This document shows, in pieces, positions 56,144 to 64,000 of a DNA stretch of 64,000 bases. A program made the position numbers and the translations under genes. The number at the start of each line of letters is the position of its first letter. The first letter of the stretch is position 1. The notes below the pieces were generated by a model, which was not told the DNA's origin, did no database searches, and saw nothing but the letters and a program-made list of their open reading frames with translations. The stretch is taken from assembly GCA_963803125.1 (NCBI GenBank), contig CAWDLR010000004.1, forward strand, positions 682,001-746,000, written 5' to 3'. The stretch is from G963675935 sp963803125 (GTDB lineage: Bacteria; Planctomycetota; Planctomycetia; Pirellulales; Thermoguttaceae).

Positions 56144-57655
56144 ATGGCCAGCCCTCAGCGATCGTTTCTGGCCCACGCGGTGGTTTACGGCCTCGGCGCG
56201 CTACTGATGCAGGCGACATCGGTGGTGCTGCTGCCGCTGTATACGCACTACCTCAGGCCGGCGGACTACGGAATCCTCGACATCCTCAATCGCACCGGCG
56301 ACGTGTTGACCGTCGTATTGATGACCAACGGGCTGGTCGGGGCCGCTTTCTCCTTCTATTGCCAGGCGGAAAGCGACGAAGAGCGGGCGGGCATCGCAGC
56401 CACCGTAAACCTCGTGGTCTGGTTGGGAATGGCCGCCGGGCTGACCTTGGCGGTGTGCGGGTCGGGACTGATCGACGCCCTGTTGGGAATCGGCAACCGC
56501 CGCCTGACGGTCTTGGGCCTCTGTGCCAGTTTCGTTCAACTCCTGCCGATCATGCCGATGGCGTTGATGCAGGCGCGGGTGGAGTCGCTGCCCTACATCT
56601 TGGCGAGCGTGTTTACCCTGCTGCTTCGGCTCGGGTTGATCATCGCCGCCGTGGTGATCGGCGGCTGGGGGATTTGGGGCGTGCTGGGGGGCTCGTTGTG
56701 CGCCTCGCTGATCGCCGGAACCGTGCTCACGCTACGGGAGTTTCGCAAGACGGGGTTTCGTCCGGACATGTCGCGGCTCCCCGACGTGCTCCGTTTCGCC
56801 TGGCCTTTCTTGCCCGGCGGCCTTTGCGGGTTCGTCATCAACAGCGGCGATCGGTTTTTCCTGCTGCGATATGCCGGGGCGCACGATGTCGGGCTCTACT
56901 CCTTGGGTTATAGACTTGCTTCTTGCGTCGGCTTGGTGAGTTTTACGCCGCTGTTCAAGGTCTGGTCGGCCAAGATGTACGACGCCTATCGCCGACCGGA
57001 CGGAGCGATTGTCGTCGGCCAGATGATCACCCGCATCCTCTCGGCCGTTGTGTTCGTCGGCCTGGGGCTCTGCCTTTTCCAGCGAGAGGTCTTGTTCGTC
57101 TTTAGCACTTCGGCCTACGCCAACGCTGCGGCGGTGATCGTGCCCTTGGTTGTCGCCGGCCTGTTTCTCAACGCCCAGGTGCTCATGGACGGCGCCTTCT
57201 ATGTCTATCGTTGTTCGGTCTACAAGCTGGGGATCACGCTCTCTGTGACGGCGGCGATCGTCGTCTTGTACTCGCTTTTGATTCCGCGCTATCACGCCAT
57301 GGGGGCGGCCTTCGCGGTGCTGATTGCATTTGCCCTGTATGCTGCCATCACCTTCGCCGTCTCGCAACGGGTGTTTCACGTCCGCTACGAGTTCGGCAGA
57401 TTACTGTTTATCCTAGGTTCGGCCGCGGCGCTCGCTGCACTGTGGCACGGGCTGAAACCGAGCCTGCTCACGCTCGTGGGCAAGTGCGCATCGTTCGCCG
57501 TCTGGCCGGTGGTGCTGTGGTCCCTCGGCGTGATCACGGCGGAAGAGAAGCAATTCGCGATCGGCCAGACCATCCGTCTTTGCCGCCTGCTCGGCGTTCT
57601 GCCGAAATCGCCGGCTGCCGAGCAGGGTGAAGAGGAGTCGCTGCGAGCCTCGTAG
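56144..57655 (+). CDS. Wzx-like polysaccharide flippase (MOP superfamily)
   Basis: 503 aa with about fourteen hydrophobic segments. N-terminus: SFLAHAVVYGLGALLMQATS and LLPLYTHYLRPADYGILDILN, typical of polysaccharide_synt/MATE-like exporters; later FAWPFLPGGLCGFVINSGDRFFLL. It should move the lipid-linked repeat unit across the inner membrane, working with the Wzy-like protein at 48596. The C-terminal tail (EEESLRAS) is soluble. Confidence 0.9.
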   Translation: MASPQRSFLAHAVVYGLGALLMQATSVVLLPLYTHYLRPADYGILDILNRTGDVLTVVLMTNGLVGAAFSFYCQAESDEERAGIAATVNLVVWLGMAAGLTLAVCGSGLIDALLGIGNRRLTVLGLCASFVQLLPIMPMALMQARVESLPYILASVFTLLLRLGLIIAAVVIGGWGIWGVLGGSLCASLIAGTVLTLREFRKTGFRPDMSRLPDVLRFAWPFLPGGLCGFVINSGDRFFLLRYAGAHDVGLYSLGYRLASCVGLVSFTPLFKVWSAKMYDAYRRPDGAIVVGQMITRILSAVVFVGLGLCLFQREVLFVFSTSAYANAAAVIVPLVVAGLFLNAQVLMDGAFYVYRCSVYKLGITLSVTAAIVVLYSLLIPRYHAMGAAFAVLIAFALYAAITFAVSQRVFHVRYEFGRLLFILGSAAALAALWHGLKPSLLTLVGKCASFAVWPVVLWSLGVITAEEKQFAIGQTIRLCRLLGVLPKSPAAEQGEEESLRAS

Positions 57656-57685
57656 AAGTGCCGCACGATCGTCGCGGCAGGCCAA

Positions 57686-60364
57686 TTGAAACGAACCGCC
57701 CGTCTTACCGGCTCCATTCCCGGGAGAGTGACACTCACCCGGGCGATCCTTGCCGTCGCGCTGCTGTTGCTGGCGGCCGATCACTCTGCGGCGCAGCCAA
57801 AGCCCGCTTCGGCTGATGTCCGCCAACCTACGGTAGCGCCCCTCTTTCCTTATGACGGTACGGGACGCTACACCATGGACCGGGGCGACGACGGACGCCG
57901 CATTCAGGGACTGACGGAAGTTGGCAACCGATTCGGCGAGAAACCCTATCAGGATCTTCGCTCCATGCCGTATGACGGCACCTGGCAGAGCGAGCGGGTC
58001 GTGTTTCATGACCTGGGCACCACGGCAACGATCGTGCGGCTGACAAGCGATCCCTGGGCGGACAGCCTGTCCTATTTCAAGGGGAATTGGAGCGGCGATG
58101 GGCAATACGTCGTCTTCCGTCGTCAACCGGGGATGTGGGAGGGCTCGACCGACGACCACGGCCCGATGGCGGTCCGCGCTGATGGGACAAGGCTGCGCAA
58201 CGTATTTCGCGACTACCGCATGGTTCGAAACGAAGTCTGTTCGCCGACCGAGCCGAATATCTGCTACGCCATGGCCGACGGAAACAGACTGGTGGCCTTC
58301 GATTTGAGGACAGGCAAGACGCACCACTTGGTCCGCCAGGTGCCCGGTTGCTGGCATCTGAAAATCTCGCCCGATGGAAAGTACCTCATGAGCCGTTCGG
58401 ACCTGGAACGGGGCGGACGAGGGCTGTGGATTGTCAGCGGCGACGGCCGGGAATATCACGAAATCCCCGTTCCTGAGGCAATTCACGATTCCTACCAGTT
58501 TCATCCGTCGCAGAAGAGGATCATGTTCTGGTATGAGGATCGCTACCGGAAAGAGGGTTTTGTGCAATGTGATTTTGACGGGAAGAACATGACCAATGTG
58601 CCGGTGCAGTTCGACTGGAACCACGGCGACGTCGGCCCCGATCGCGGCGTGCATACCGACGGCTACATTACCAGGATCAAAGGCAACACTTGGCTGGCAA
58701 AGGAACCGCTGTTTCATCGGCCGGGCGTCGAGTATTACGACGACCCAGTTCACTACAACGGCTATCTGACCTGGATGCCGACCGACCGGCCGTGGGTTTA
58801 CGCGACGCGGATGCCGTATCCGCCGTATCTATCTGAGATTCAGTCGTTTTCGGTCGAGCCGGTGCCGGGCGACGTCGTCAATCGCTTTCGCATTTGCTAC
58901 ACATGCATGCAGAAGGGCAAGGCCCTGGACTGTCCCGGGGCCAGCCCCGATGGAACGAAGGTGTTGTTCAACTCGAACATGCTCGGCAGCCTCAGCGTCT
59001 ACTACGTTGTAGCGCGGCTGCCGGAGCGGCCGACGGGGCTCAAGGCCGAACGGATGGCCGGCGGCGTCAAACTGACTTGGAAAGCCCCGCCGCATCACGC
59101 CGAAATCGCCGGCTACAACGTCTATCGCGGCACACAGAGCGGAGTGGGGCTTGTGCCGGTCAGCCGCATCCCCATCCCTGGGCAACGGGTGCTCGACAAT
59201 ACGATCCCGGCAGGCGCAACAATGTTCTACGCCGTCTCGGCCGTCGAGCATTCCAGCCTGGAGAGCGGCCTGAGCGACGAGGCCGTCGCGGGCGAAGCGG
59301 CGGGCGTCAAGCGCCGCGTATTCGTCGAGACGGATGCGGCGACGTGCAATCCCAAGATGTGGGTTGCTTTCGACGCAAAAGCGGCAAATCTCCATTATCT
59401 TTGGATGCGGGCCCGCCACGGTGAAGCGACTGCAACGTTGAACGTGAACTTTCCAGAACTGGGCGGGCCTTGCCAGGTTTGGGCGCACGTCAAAGGCCCG
59501 CAGGGAGCCAGATTCGCATTGGCCGCCGGGGGCAGATCGATCGCGCTCGACGTCCCGCCGTGCGAAAAGTGGACTTGGGCGAAATTCGACGGCACACTGC
59601 CGATCAAGCCGGGCAAGTGCCCGATTGCGCTCCGCAGCAGCACCTACGGCAGCGCGGTGGATTGCTTGGCATTCAGCGATGATGCCGATTTCTCGCCAGC
59701 CCGGCAACCGCGCATCGACTGGCCGCGCCCTCCTCGATTGGAAAACGTCCAGGCCCAGGCCACGTCGCCTTACACGGTGAAGCTCACCTGGCGATACCTG
59801 GAGAACCATACGTTCCACCACTACAACCTCTACTGCGGGCACAACGCTGATTTCGTGCCCGAGCAAGCGACATTGGTCGCCTCGCCCGATCGCAATTCAT
59901 ATTGCGACTGGGGATTGAAGCCCGGTCAGACGCTCTACTACCGGCTCACCGCCGTCGATCGCGCGGGCAACGAGTCGGTCCCCTGCGAGCCTCGAAAAGT
60001 GGTGCTGCCGAGAGTGGAGCGCGTTGTTCTGCGGAAGGAGCATGGCGGGACCCTCGCCCTCGACGTTCCCAAACACGGCACCTATACGCTCTGGCTGAAG
60101 CTCCGCCGCGCCCAAGACGCCGGTGGGGCGTACATCTCGGTGAAGTTCGATCGGCAGCCGGCCGTGAGTTGGACAATCGACTTCGACGGGCTGAGCGACG
60201 TGTCGTGGTTCTCTTACGACCAATGGGCACGCTTCCCGATCGCGGCCGGTCCGCACTGGCTCGTCATCGACAACAAAACCAAGCACGCCCTGCTGGAAGT
60301 GCTGTTCTGCAACGATCCTTCGTTTCGGCCGAAGGGGCACGTCAACATCCTGAGTGGATGGTGA
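57686..60364 (+). CDS. Secreted beta-propeller and FN3 protein (oligogalacturonate-lyase-like)
   Basis: 892 aa from TTG 57686, or about 878 from GTG 57728; both precede a signal peptide (LTRAILAVALLLLAADHSA). Residues about 90-440 form a TolB/oligogalacturonate-lyase-like propeller (LSYFKGNWSGDGQYVVF, LKISPDGKYLMSRSD, SPDGTKVLFNSNMLG). Two FN3 domains follow (PTGLKAERMAGGVKLTW and LENVQAQATSPYTVKLTW), around and before beta-sandwich modules that may bind carbohydrate. The lyase-like residues cannot be verified from sequence alone. It may bind or trim the surface glycan made by the locus. Confidence 0.8.
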   Translation: MKRTARLTGSIPGRVTLTRAILAVALLLLAADHSAAQPKPASADVRQPTVAPLFPYDGTGRYTMDRGDDGRRIQGLTEVGNRFGEKPYQDLRSMPYDGTWQSERVVFHDLGTTATIVRLTSDPWADSLSYFKGNWSGDGQYVVFRRQPGMWEGSTDDHGPMAVRADGTRLRNVFRDYRMVRNEVCSPTEPNICYAMADGNRLVAFDLRTGKTHHLVRQVPGCWHLKISPDGKYLMSRSDLERGGRGLWIVSGDGREYHEIPVPEAIHDSYQFHPSQKRIMFWYEDRYRKEGFVQCDFDGKNMTNVPVQFDWNHGDVGPDRGVHTDGYITRIKGNTWLAKEPLFHRPGVEYYDDPVHYNGYLTWMPTDRPWVYATRMPYPPYLSEIQSFSVEPVPGDVVNRFRICYTCMQKGKALDCPGASPDGTKVLFNSNMLGSLSVYYVVARLPERPTGLKAERMAGGVKLTWKAPPHHAEIAGYNVYRGTQSGVGLVPVSRIPIPGQRVLDNTIPAGATMFYAVSAVEHSSLESGLSDEAVAGEAAGVKRRVFVETDAATCNPKMWVAFDAKAANLHYLWMRARHGEATATLNVNFPELGGPCQVWAHVKGPQGARFALAAGGRSIALDVPPCEKWTWAKFDGTLPIKPGKCPIALRSSTYGSAVDCLAFSDDADFSPARQPRIDWPRPPRLENVQAQATSPYTVKLTWRYLENHTFHHYNLYCGHNADFVPEQATLVASPDRNSYCDWGLKPGQTLYYRLTAVDRAGNESVPCEPRKVVLPRVERVVLRKEHGGTLALDVPKHGTYTLWLKLRRAQDAGGAYISVKFDRQPAVSWTIDFDGLSDVSWFSYDQWARFPIAAGPHWLVIDNKTKHALLEVLFCNDPSFRPKGHVNILSGW

Positions 60365-60463
60365 TCGCGTGTGAAGAAAAAAGTCAACAAGGCGCAAAGC
60401 TCGTGGGAAGGCAAAGGCCAGGATAGAGGCCGGCAATGCCGGCGTAGAACGTGTTCTGAAAAA

Positions 60464-60583
60464 CCTCCCCTCTCCCTTTGGGAGAGGGGCAAGGGGTGAG
60501 GGCCGCTTAGCGCGAATCGCGGGAAATCGAGCAGTCTGTCACGATCCGCCCTCACCCTAACCCTCTCCCAAAGGGAGAGGGGA
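60464..60583. repeat. Palindromic element, intergenic copy
   Basis: Same family as the element in the M56 gene: arms CCCCTCTCCCTTTGGGAGAG...GGGTGAGGG and CCCTCACCCTAACCCTCTCCC...GGGAGAGGGG around about 50 unique bases. Each arm again contains its own short hairpin. It lies in the 490-base gap between the propeller protein and the hexapeptide transferase. Confidence 0.85.
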
Positions 60584-60851
60584 CCAATTACCCAACACGT
60601 TCTTAGAGATGCGCGGCCGGAAAAAACTCCCGCCCCGCGACTCTTTCCCCAGAAATCGAAAGTGGCCCAAAAACTTCTCTTGAAACTGGACGAGCCGGTG
60701 TGGCAGAATGTGTCCGCGCTGAATCAGCGGGCGGGCCGGCGAGTGCGGACCAGCGACAAGCCCGGCTGACGACGCGAGCTGTCATTCTCATCTTGGGTCC
60801 GCCTTGCAGGGAAGAAGGGAGAGCCCCCACCTTCCCCTGGAGACTGCAGCG
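60584..60851. other. Intergenic region without recognisable gene
   Basis: Follows the palindromic element and leads to the hexapeptide transferase. I see no complete frame. A short stretch reads as if from a decayed small gene, but it has no start or stop in a sensible place. Confidence 0.3.
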
Positions 60852-61702
60852 ATGAAGAATGCTGTCGGCCGTTTGCAGCGTGTCGAGTCTCGCGAATCTG
60901 CCCTCACCCCCGACCCCTCTCCCGATAGGCGAGGGGAGATTGGCCTCACCCCCGACCCCTCTCCCGATGGTAGAGGGGAGTTGTGGCATGAGACGGCCTG
61001 CGTCGAGCAGCCCTCGATTGTCGGCCCCGGCACGCGCATCGGGCCGTACGCCCACGTCGTGGGCGGCGCAACCGTGGGGTCAGGCTGCCGCATCGGCCGC
61101 AACGTGGTGATCGCCGCCACCGCCGTCGTCGGCGACAACGTCACCATCGGGCACAACGTAGTAGTCGAGGACGGCGTGGTGTTCGAGGACGACGTGGTCT
61201 GCGCGCCGGGGTGGTCTTTGCAACCGTCAGACTGCCGCGGGCATTGCCCCCGCTTCTTGGCAGCGAGCGGCTGCAAGACTTGGCCGGTGAAAGCATGATT
61301 GACGAGGAGGCGATCAGCTCGCCGCCGGCAGTCAGGCCAATCACCGTCCGCCGGCACGCGATCCTGGGGGCCAACGCCACGATTCTCGGCGGCGTAACGG
61401 TCCATCTCTATTCAATTGTAGGCGCCGGTGCGGTGGTTACCAGCGACGTGCCGAGCTACGCGGTGATGACCGGAGTGCCCGCCCGCACGCTGAAATGGCA
61501 GTGCCGCTGCGGCAGGCATTCGCTGAACCTGAAGCCACGAGTCACTTTCACCGCCGTATGTCCCGTCTGTCACCTGCACTATCGATTGATCGGCACTGGC
61601 GCGGAGGAGTATTCGCCGGCTGAGGAGCGCCGCCGCCGCAAGGCGGAACTATATCGGCTGGAGCGCCGCTTTGTTGAGTCGATCACCCCCCGCGCCCGTT
61701 GA
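60852..61702 (+). CDS. Left-handed beta-helix (hexapeptide) acetyltransferase, frameshifted, with N-terminal repeat insertion
   Basis: About 283 codons after repair of a one-base loss in the G-run at 61206-61211. Repeats of the hexapeptide type are seen: IVGPGTRIGPYAHVVGGATV, IGRNVVIAATAVVGDNVTIG, and after the frame change HAILGANATILGGVTV and VPSYAVMTGVPARTLKW. The protein then has two Cys pairs (CRCGRHS and CPVCHLHY), a possible zinc ribbon. WlbB/WbpD-like enzymes acetylate an amino sugar before polymerisation. Residues about 17-43 are the repeat element at 60900-60980. The native start could also be TTG 60979. Confidence 0.8.
60900..60980. repeat. In-frame palindromic element inside the hexapeptide gene
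   Basis: Two tandem copies of a unit of about 40 bases (CCTCACCCCCGACCCCTCTC plus CGAT..GAGGGGAG). It encodes LTPDPSPDRRGEIG and LTPDPSPDGRGEL in frame. It shares the CCTCACCCCCGRCCCCTCTCCC half with the elements at 22264-22386 and 60464-60583. Confidence 0.85.
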
Positions 61703-62007
61703 CGCCCGCCGCCCTCCGACGTTTCCGTTGCACCTGGCTCGAGCCGGCCCGGCGGCCAGCTTCTAGGCAAGGCGTTTCTTGAGCCTGCTGGGATTGACCC
61801 GCAACGGCTGAGCGGTTCGCGAAATCCCAAATCTGTCGGCCAGCGCCACGGCCGAAGCCCACAGCGTGACCCTGTCGTCCTGTCGGCCGCCGGAATTTTC
61901 TTGACTTTCCGTGTCCTTCCGGCAAGCGTGCAAAACCTTTTCCGCGGCTGATCGGCCGCGGTCGGGAACTGGTGACAGCCGTGCTGGCGGGCGGTGGGGC
62001 AGCGGAA
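61703..62007. other. Intergenic region without recognisable gene
   Basis: About 300 bases between the end of the polysaccharide locus and the facing minus-strand genes. There are no clear ORFs, and I could not identify an IS66 terminal inverted repeat here. Confidence 0.35.
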
Positions 62008-62586
62008 TTACGAACCCGACGCCTCGTACTGGTCCCGCAACGCCTGAAGTTCCTGATCGCAGATGAATCCGACTCGGTCACGCTTGACCATCGCTTTGCA
62101 CCAGGCGACGATGTCCGTGGGCGGCAAATCGCTTTTCCCGAGGGCCTTGACGACCACCTGCAAGCACTCCTCAACGTCGTCCGTCATCAAGCCCTCGTCG
62201 CTCATTTCGACTTGGTAACTTCCTTGCTCCATCAGTTCCAACGAAAGTTCCATCGCCAGCCGCAGTTGCCCTAGACCGATCAAGCGGCCCAGGTTGCGTT
62301 TCACTTCCTCGTAGGCTGCGTAGTCGTAGTCGAAATTGTAGTTGATTTCCCGCTCGTCGAAGTCGGTCGCATCGGCGATCGCTTGACGCGTCAGGCCCAC
62401 AAGTTCTTGAAGCGAGGCTTCCAGTTCGAATCGCACGTCAAGTCGCCGTAGGATACCGCGATCGTCTCCGGCCAACTCCAGCAGCGTATCAATCAATTCG
62501 CCCTTCCTGCGTTTCGACAACGCCTTGCGCAATCGTTCGGCAACGTCGGCCTTGTAGACAATCTTTTTCGGACGGCGCTTTGGCAT
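62008..62586 (-). CDS. Hypothetical helical protein, 192 aa
   Basis: I do not recognise a named family. ATG 62586 follows GGAGGAGAGG, so the longer frame to 62712 is rejected. The sequence starts basic (PKRRPKKIVYKADVAERLRK) and is then almost all helical and acidic, with an aromatic/Asp cluster INYNFDYDYAAYEEVKRNLG and IVAWCKAMVKRDRVGFICDQ. Its first 98 bases overlap the 3' end of the IS66 transposase in another frame, as if the insertion sequence had landed at, or captured, its start. Confidence 0.65.
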   Translation of the reverse strand: MPKRRPKKIVYKADVAERLRKALSKRRKGELIDTLLELAGDDRGILRRLDVRFELEASLQELVGLTRQAIADATDFDEREINYNFDYDYAAYEEVKRNLGRLIGLGQLRLAMELSLELMEQGSYQVEMSDEGLMTDDVEECLQVVVKALGKSDLPPTDIVAWCKAMVKRDRVGFICDQELQALRDQYEASGS

Positions 62587-64000
62587 CTCTCCTCTCCTCC
62601 AGCATCTCGTGATAATTCCAAGGCATCCAGTCTTTCGCCTTCGCCGACAATTCCCCAGCGTGCCGCTCCAGGGCCGTGAGATAATCGAACGGATTGACTC
62701 CGCCCAGTTCACACGTGTAGATCAGGCTCATGAATAGGTCGCCGACGTGAGCCCCGCGGGAAGTCTTGTAGAACAGGGCGTTCTTGCGATGGAGAATCGC
62801 CTTCTTCAACGCCCGTTCACACACATTGTTGTCCAACGGCGCTGCTGGCACACGGAGGAAGAGCGTCAACTTTTCCCAATGCTTGAGCAAGTAGGCGATC
62901 GCCCCGCCGAGCCCCGAATTCGGCTCAACCAGACGCTGCTCGAACTGGCGGAGAAGCCAGACGCGAAGTTCCTCCATCGTCGGGCCGCTTTCGGCCTGAT
63001 GGAACTCCAGCCGCGTCTGCGGCGAGAGATTTCGCTCGCGGGCCAGCGCGTCGTTGTGGTAAATCACCTTGAGGGCTTCCAGCACGTGACGGCACTCCTC
63101 AGGGAACTCCTTGGCCACATCAACGAACTGCCGCCGCCCATGGGCCAGGCAGTTGGCAACGATCGTCTTCAGCTCACGAGGCAGGTTCCGTGACAGAGCA
63201 TCGCACATCTGGATCGGCGGCGGCAACTCCACCGCCCGCCGGAGCAGCACGTCCTTCAGATTCTCCCCGGCGTGCTGCCGCCCGCTGAGGAACAAGGCGA
63301 TCCTGTGCTCCCCGGCAGACACAATCCCCGACGTGTACATGCCTTTGCGGTCCGTGGCCTTGGACGCCAAAACCCCGGCCGAGCGATCGGCGACGCCTTC
63401 AACCAATGCCTCTTGGCGGGCACGAGACTCCATCAACTCCAGGATCTTCACCGTCGTGTCGTCGTTGTACAACACGTCGCCCTGGGCCGCTTGCCGGATC
63501 AACTCGTCGAACACCGGCTCGGCGCGACTCGCCTGGTCACAGACAATGTCCCACTGCGTCGAGGCTGGCAAGGGAATGCCCACATTCCCCTCCAGCCGTT
63601 CCATGCGGTTGAAAGGCATCCCGCTGCCGTACTTCAGCAAGGCGATCATGCTGCCGGACGTGGCATCGTACTTCTCTTCGCCCACTCCTTCCGGCGCCCG
63701 GGCAGTGAAGATCTTGCCGCAGAGGTTGCAACGCAGCTTCTGCAACTCGTAGACCTTGGCCTGCACGGGCGCTTGGCCGACGATCCGCACCAGCACCCCG
63801 GGGCGACCCGTCTCGTAGACTGTGCCCTTCCGGCACTCCGGGCAGGAATCGCCCGGCCGCAAGGATTCGTGCGGCACCGCGATCTTCTCGGCTCCGACGT
63901 AGTCGTCCGCGCCGTTGCGGCCATGCCCAGGGCGAGGATTGGCGGAGCCGGTCTCCACGTTGCCTTCCGCACCGCGCTCCTGCAAAGAGTTCGCACAGCT
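62489..64000 (-). CDS. IS66-family transposase (TnpC-like), 5' end cut by window edge
   Basis: At least 504 aa; the frame is open to base 64000. Zinc-binding part: CPECRKGTVYE and LRCNLCGKIF, then the DDE domain: YNDDTTVKILELM (first Asp), DALSRN...CLAHGRRQF (second Asp) and the late Glu in NNVCERALKKAI, the end of the catalytic core. The usual family ending DWMPWNY is followed by about 40 odd residues that read into the next gene. IS66 needs accessory TnpA/TnpB proteins, which would lie outside the window. Confidence 0.9.
   Translation of the reverse strand, partial: SCANSLQERGAEGNVETGSANPRPGHGRNGADDYVGAEKIAVPHESLRPGDSCPECRKGTVYETGRPGVLVRIVGQAPVQAKVYELQKLRCNLCGKIFTARAPEGVGEEKYDATSGSMIALLKYGSGMPFNRMERLEGNVGIPLPASTQWDIVCDQASRAEPVFDELIRQAAQGDVLYNDDTTVKILELMESRARQEALVEGVADRSAGVLASKATDRKGMYTSGIVSAGEHRIALFLSGRQHAGENLKDVLLRRAVELPPPIQMCDALSRNLPRELKTIVANCLAHGRRQFVDVAKEFPEECRHVLEALKVIYHNDALARERNLSPQTRLEFHQAESGPTMEELRVWLLRQFEQRLVEPNSGLGGAIAYLLKHWEKLTLFLRVPAAPLDNNVCERALKKAILHRKNALFYKTSRGAHVGDLFMSLIYTCELGGVNPFDYLTALERHAGELSAKAKDWMPWNYHEMLEERRDAKAPSEKDCLQGRRCRTIAQGVVETQEGRID

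Overview
The window looks like a chromosomal segment of a planctomycete, probably of the Pirellulales type. Supporting signs are two very large secreted proteins with the N-terminal LEPR-XLL-type motif (LEDRxLLS), dockerin-like calcium loops, ThuA-type and sugar-active secreted enzymes, a BlaI/M56 pair whose sensor carries carboxypeptidase-regulatory-like domains, IS66 DNA of a type I associate with planctomycetes, and high GC with many long palindromic repeats between genes. I see no rRNA, tRNA or CRISPR array.

Layout. 1-4.8 kb: an M28 metallopeptidase (cut by the left edge), a small unknown protein, a PAP2 phosphatase and a secreted alpha/beta-hydrolase, separated by palindromic repeats. 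4.9-15.8 kb: two giant surface proteins on the minus strand (an S53 sedolisin-like protease and a cohesin/dockerin/beta-sandwich protein). They flank a SWIM-SNF2 helicase and share a repeat domain and a C-terminal tag. 16-19.4 kb: an omptin-like outer-membrane protease, then a TPR protein ending in a membrane HExxH domain and an overlapping small HTH gene. 19.8-23.5 kb: a BlaI repressor and M56 sensor behind a consensus promoter inside an operator dyad. 23.6-24.7 kb: a ParD/ParE-like toxin-antitoxin pair facing a retropepsin-like protein with a mini Phd-like ORF. 24.9-28.6 kb: dnaE. 28.6-36.1 kb: IS66 debris, small proteins, a GH5-like enzyme, a ThuA-like protein, a metallophosphoesterase, a PPOX protein, a broken GNAT and a GH16 enzyme, nearly all on the minus strand.

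36.8-61.7 kb is one long plus-strand exopolysaccharide locus. It holds a PEP-CTERM-type polysaccharide deacetylase, a second deacetylase, several GT2 and GT4 glycosyltransferases, an acyltransferase-3, a B12-binding radical SAM enzyme, a GNAT-GT4 fusion, a BioF2-type acyltransferase, a Wzy-like ligase/polymerase, an asparagine-synthase-like enzyme, two PaaK/CapK-like adenylate-forming proteins, a Wzx-like flippase, a secreted beta-propeller/FN3 protein and a hexapeptide acetyltransferase. Together these could build, modify, flip and polymerise a cell-surface glycan. A sigma-54-like -24/-12 element lies upstream of the first gene. The right edge cuts an IS66 transposase.

Two window-wide observations stand out. 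First, palindromic or heptamer-repeat DNA elements sit in frame inside four coding regions (dnaE, a GT4, the M56 sensor and the hexapeptide transferase), apparently at loops or domain borders, and one of the same families also occurs between genes. This resembles the known in-frame palindromic elements of Rickettsia, but with different sequences. Second, seven genes, including essential dnaE, are split by eight small indels, several in GC or homopolymer runs. Uncorrected read errors are the simplest explanation, so these genes are annotated here as single units.
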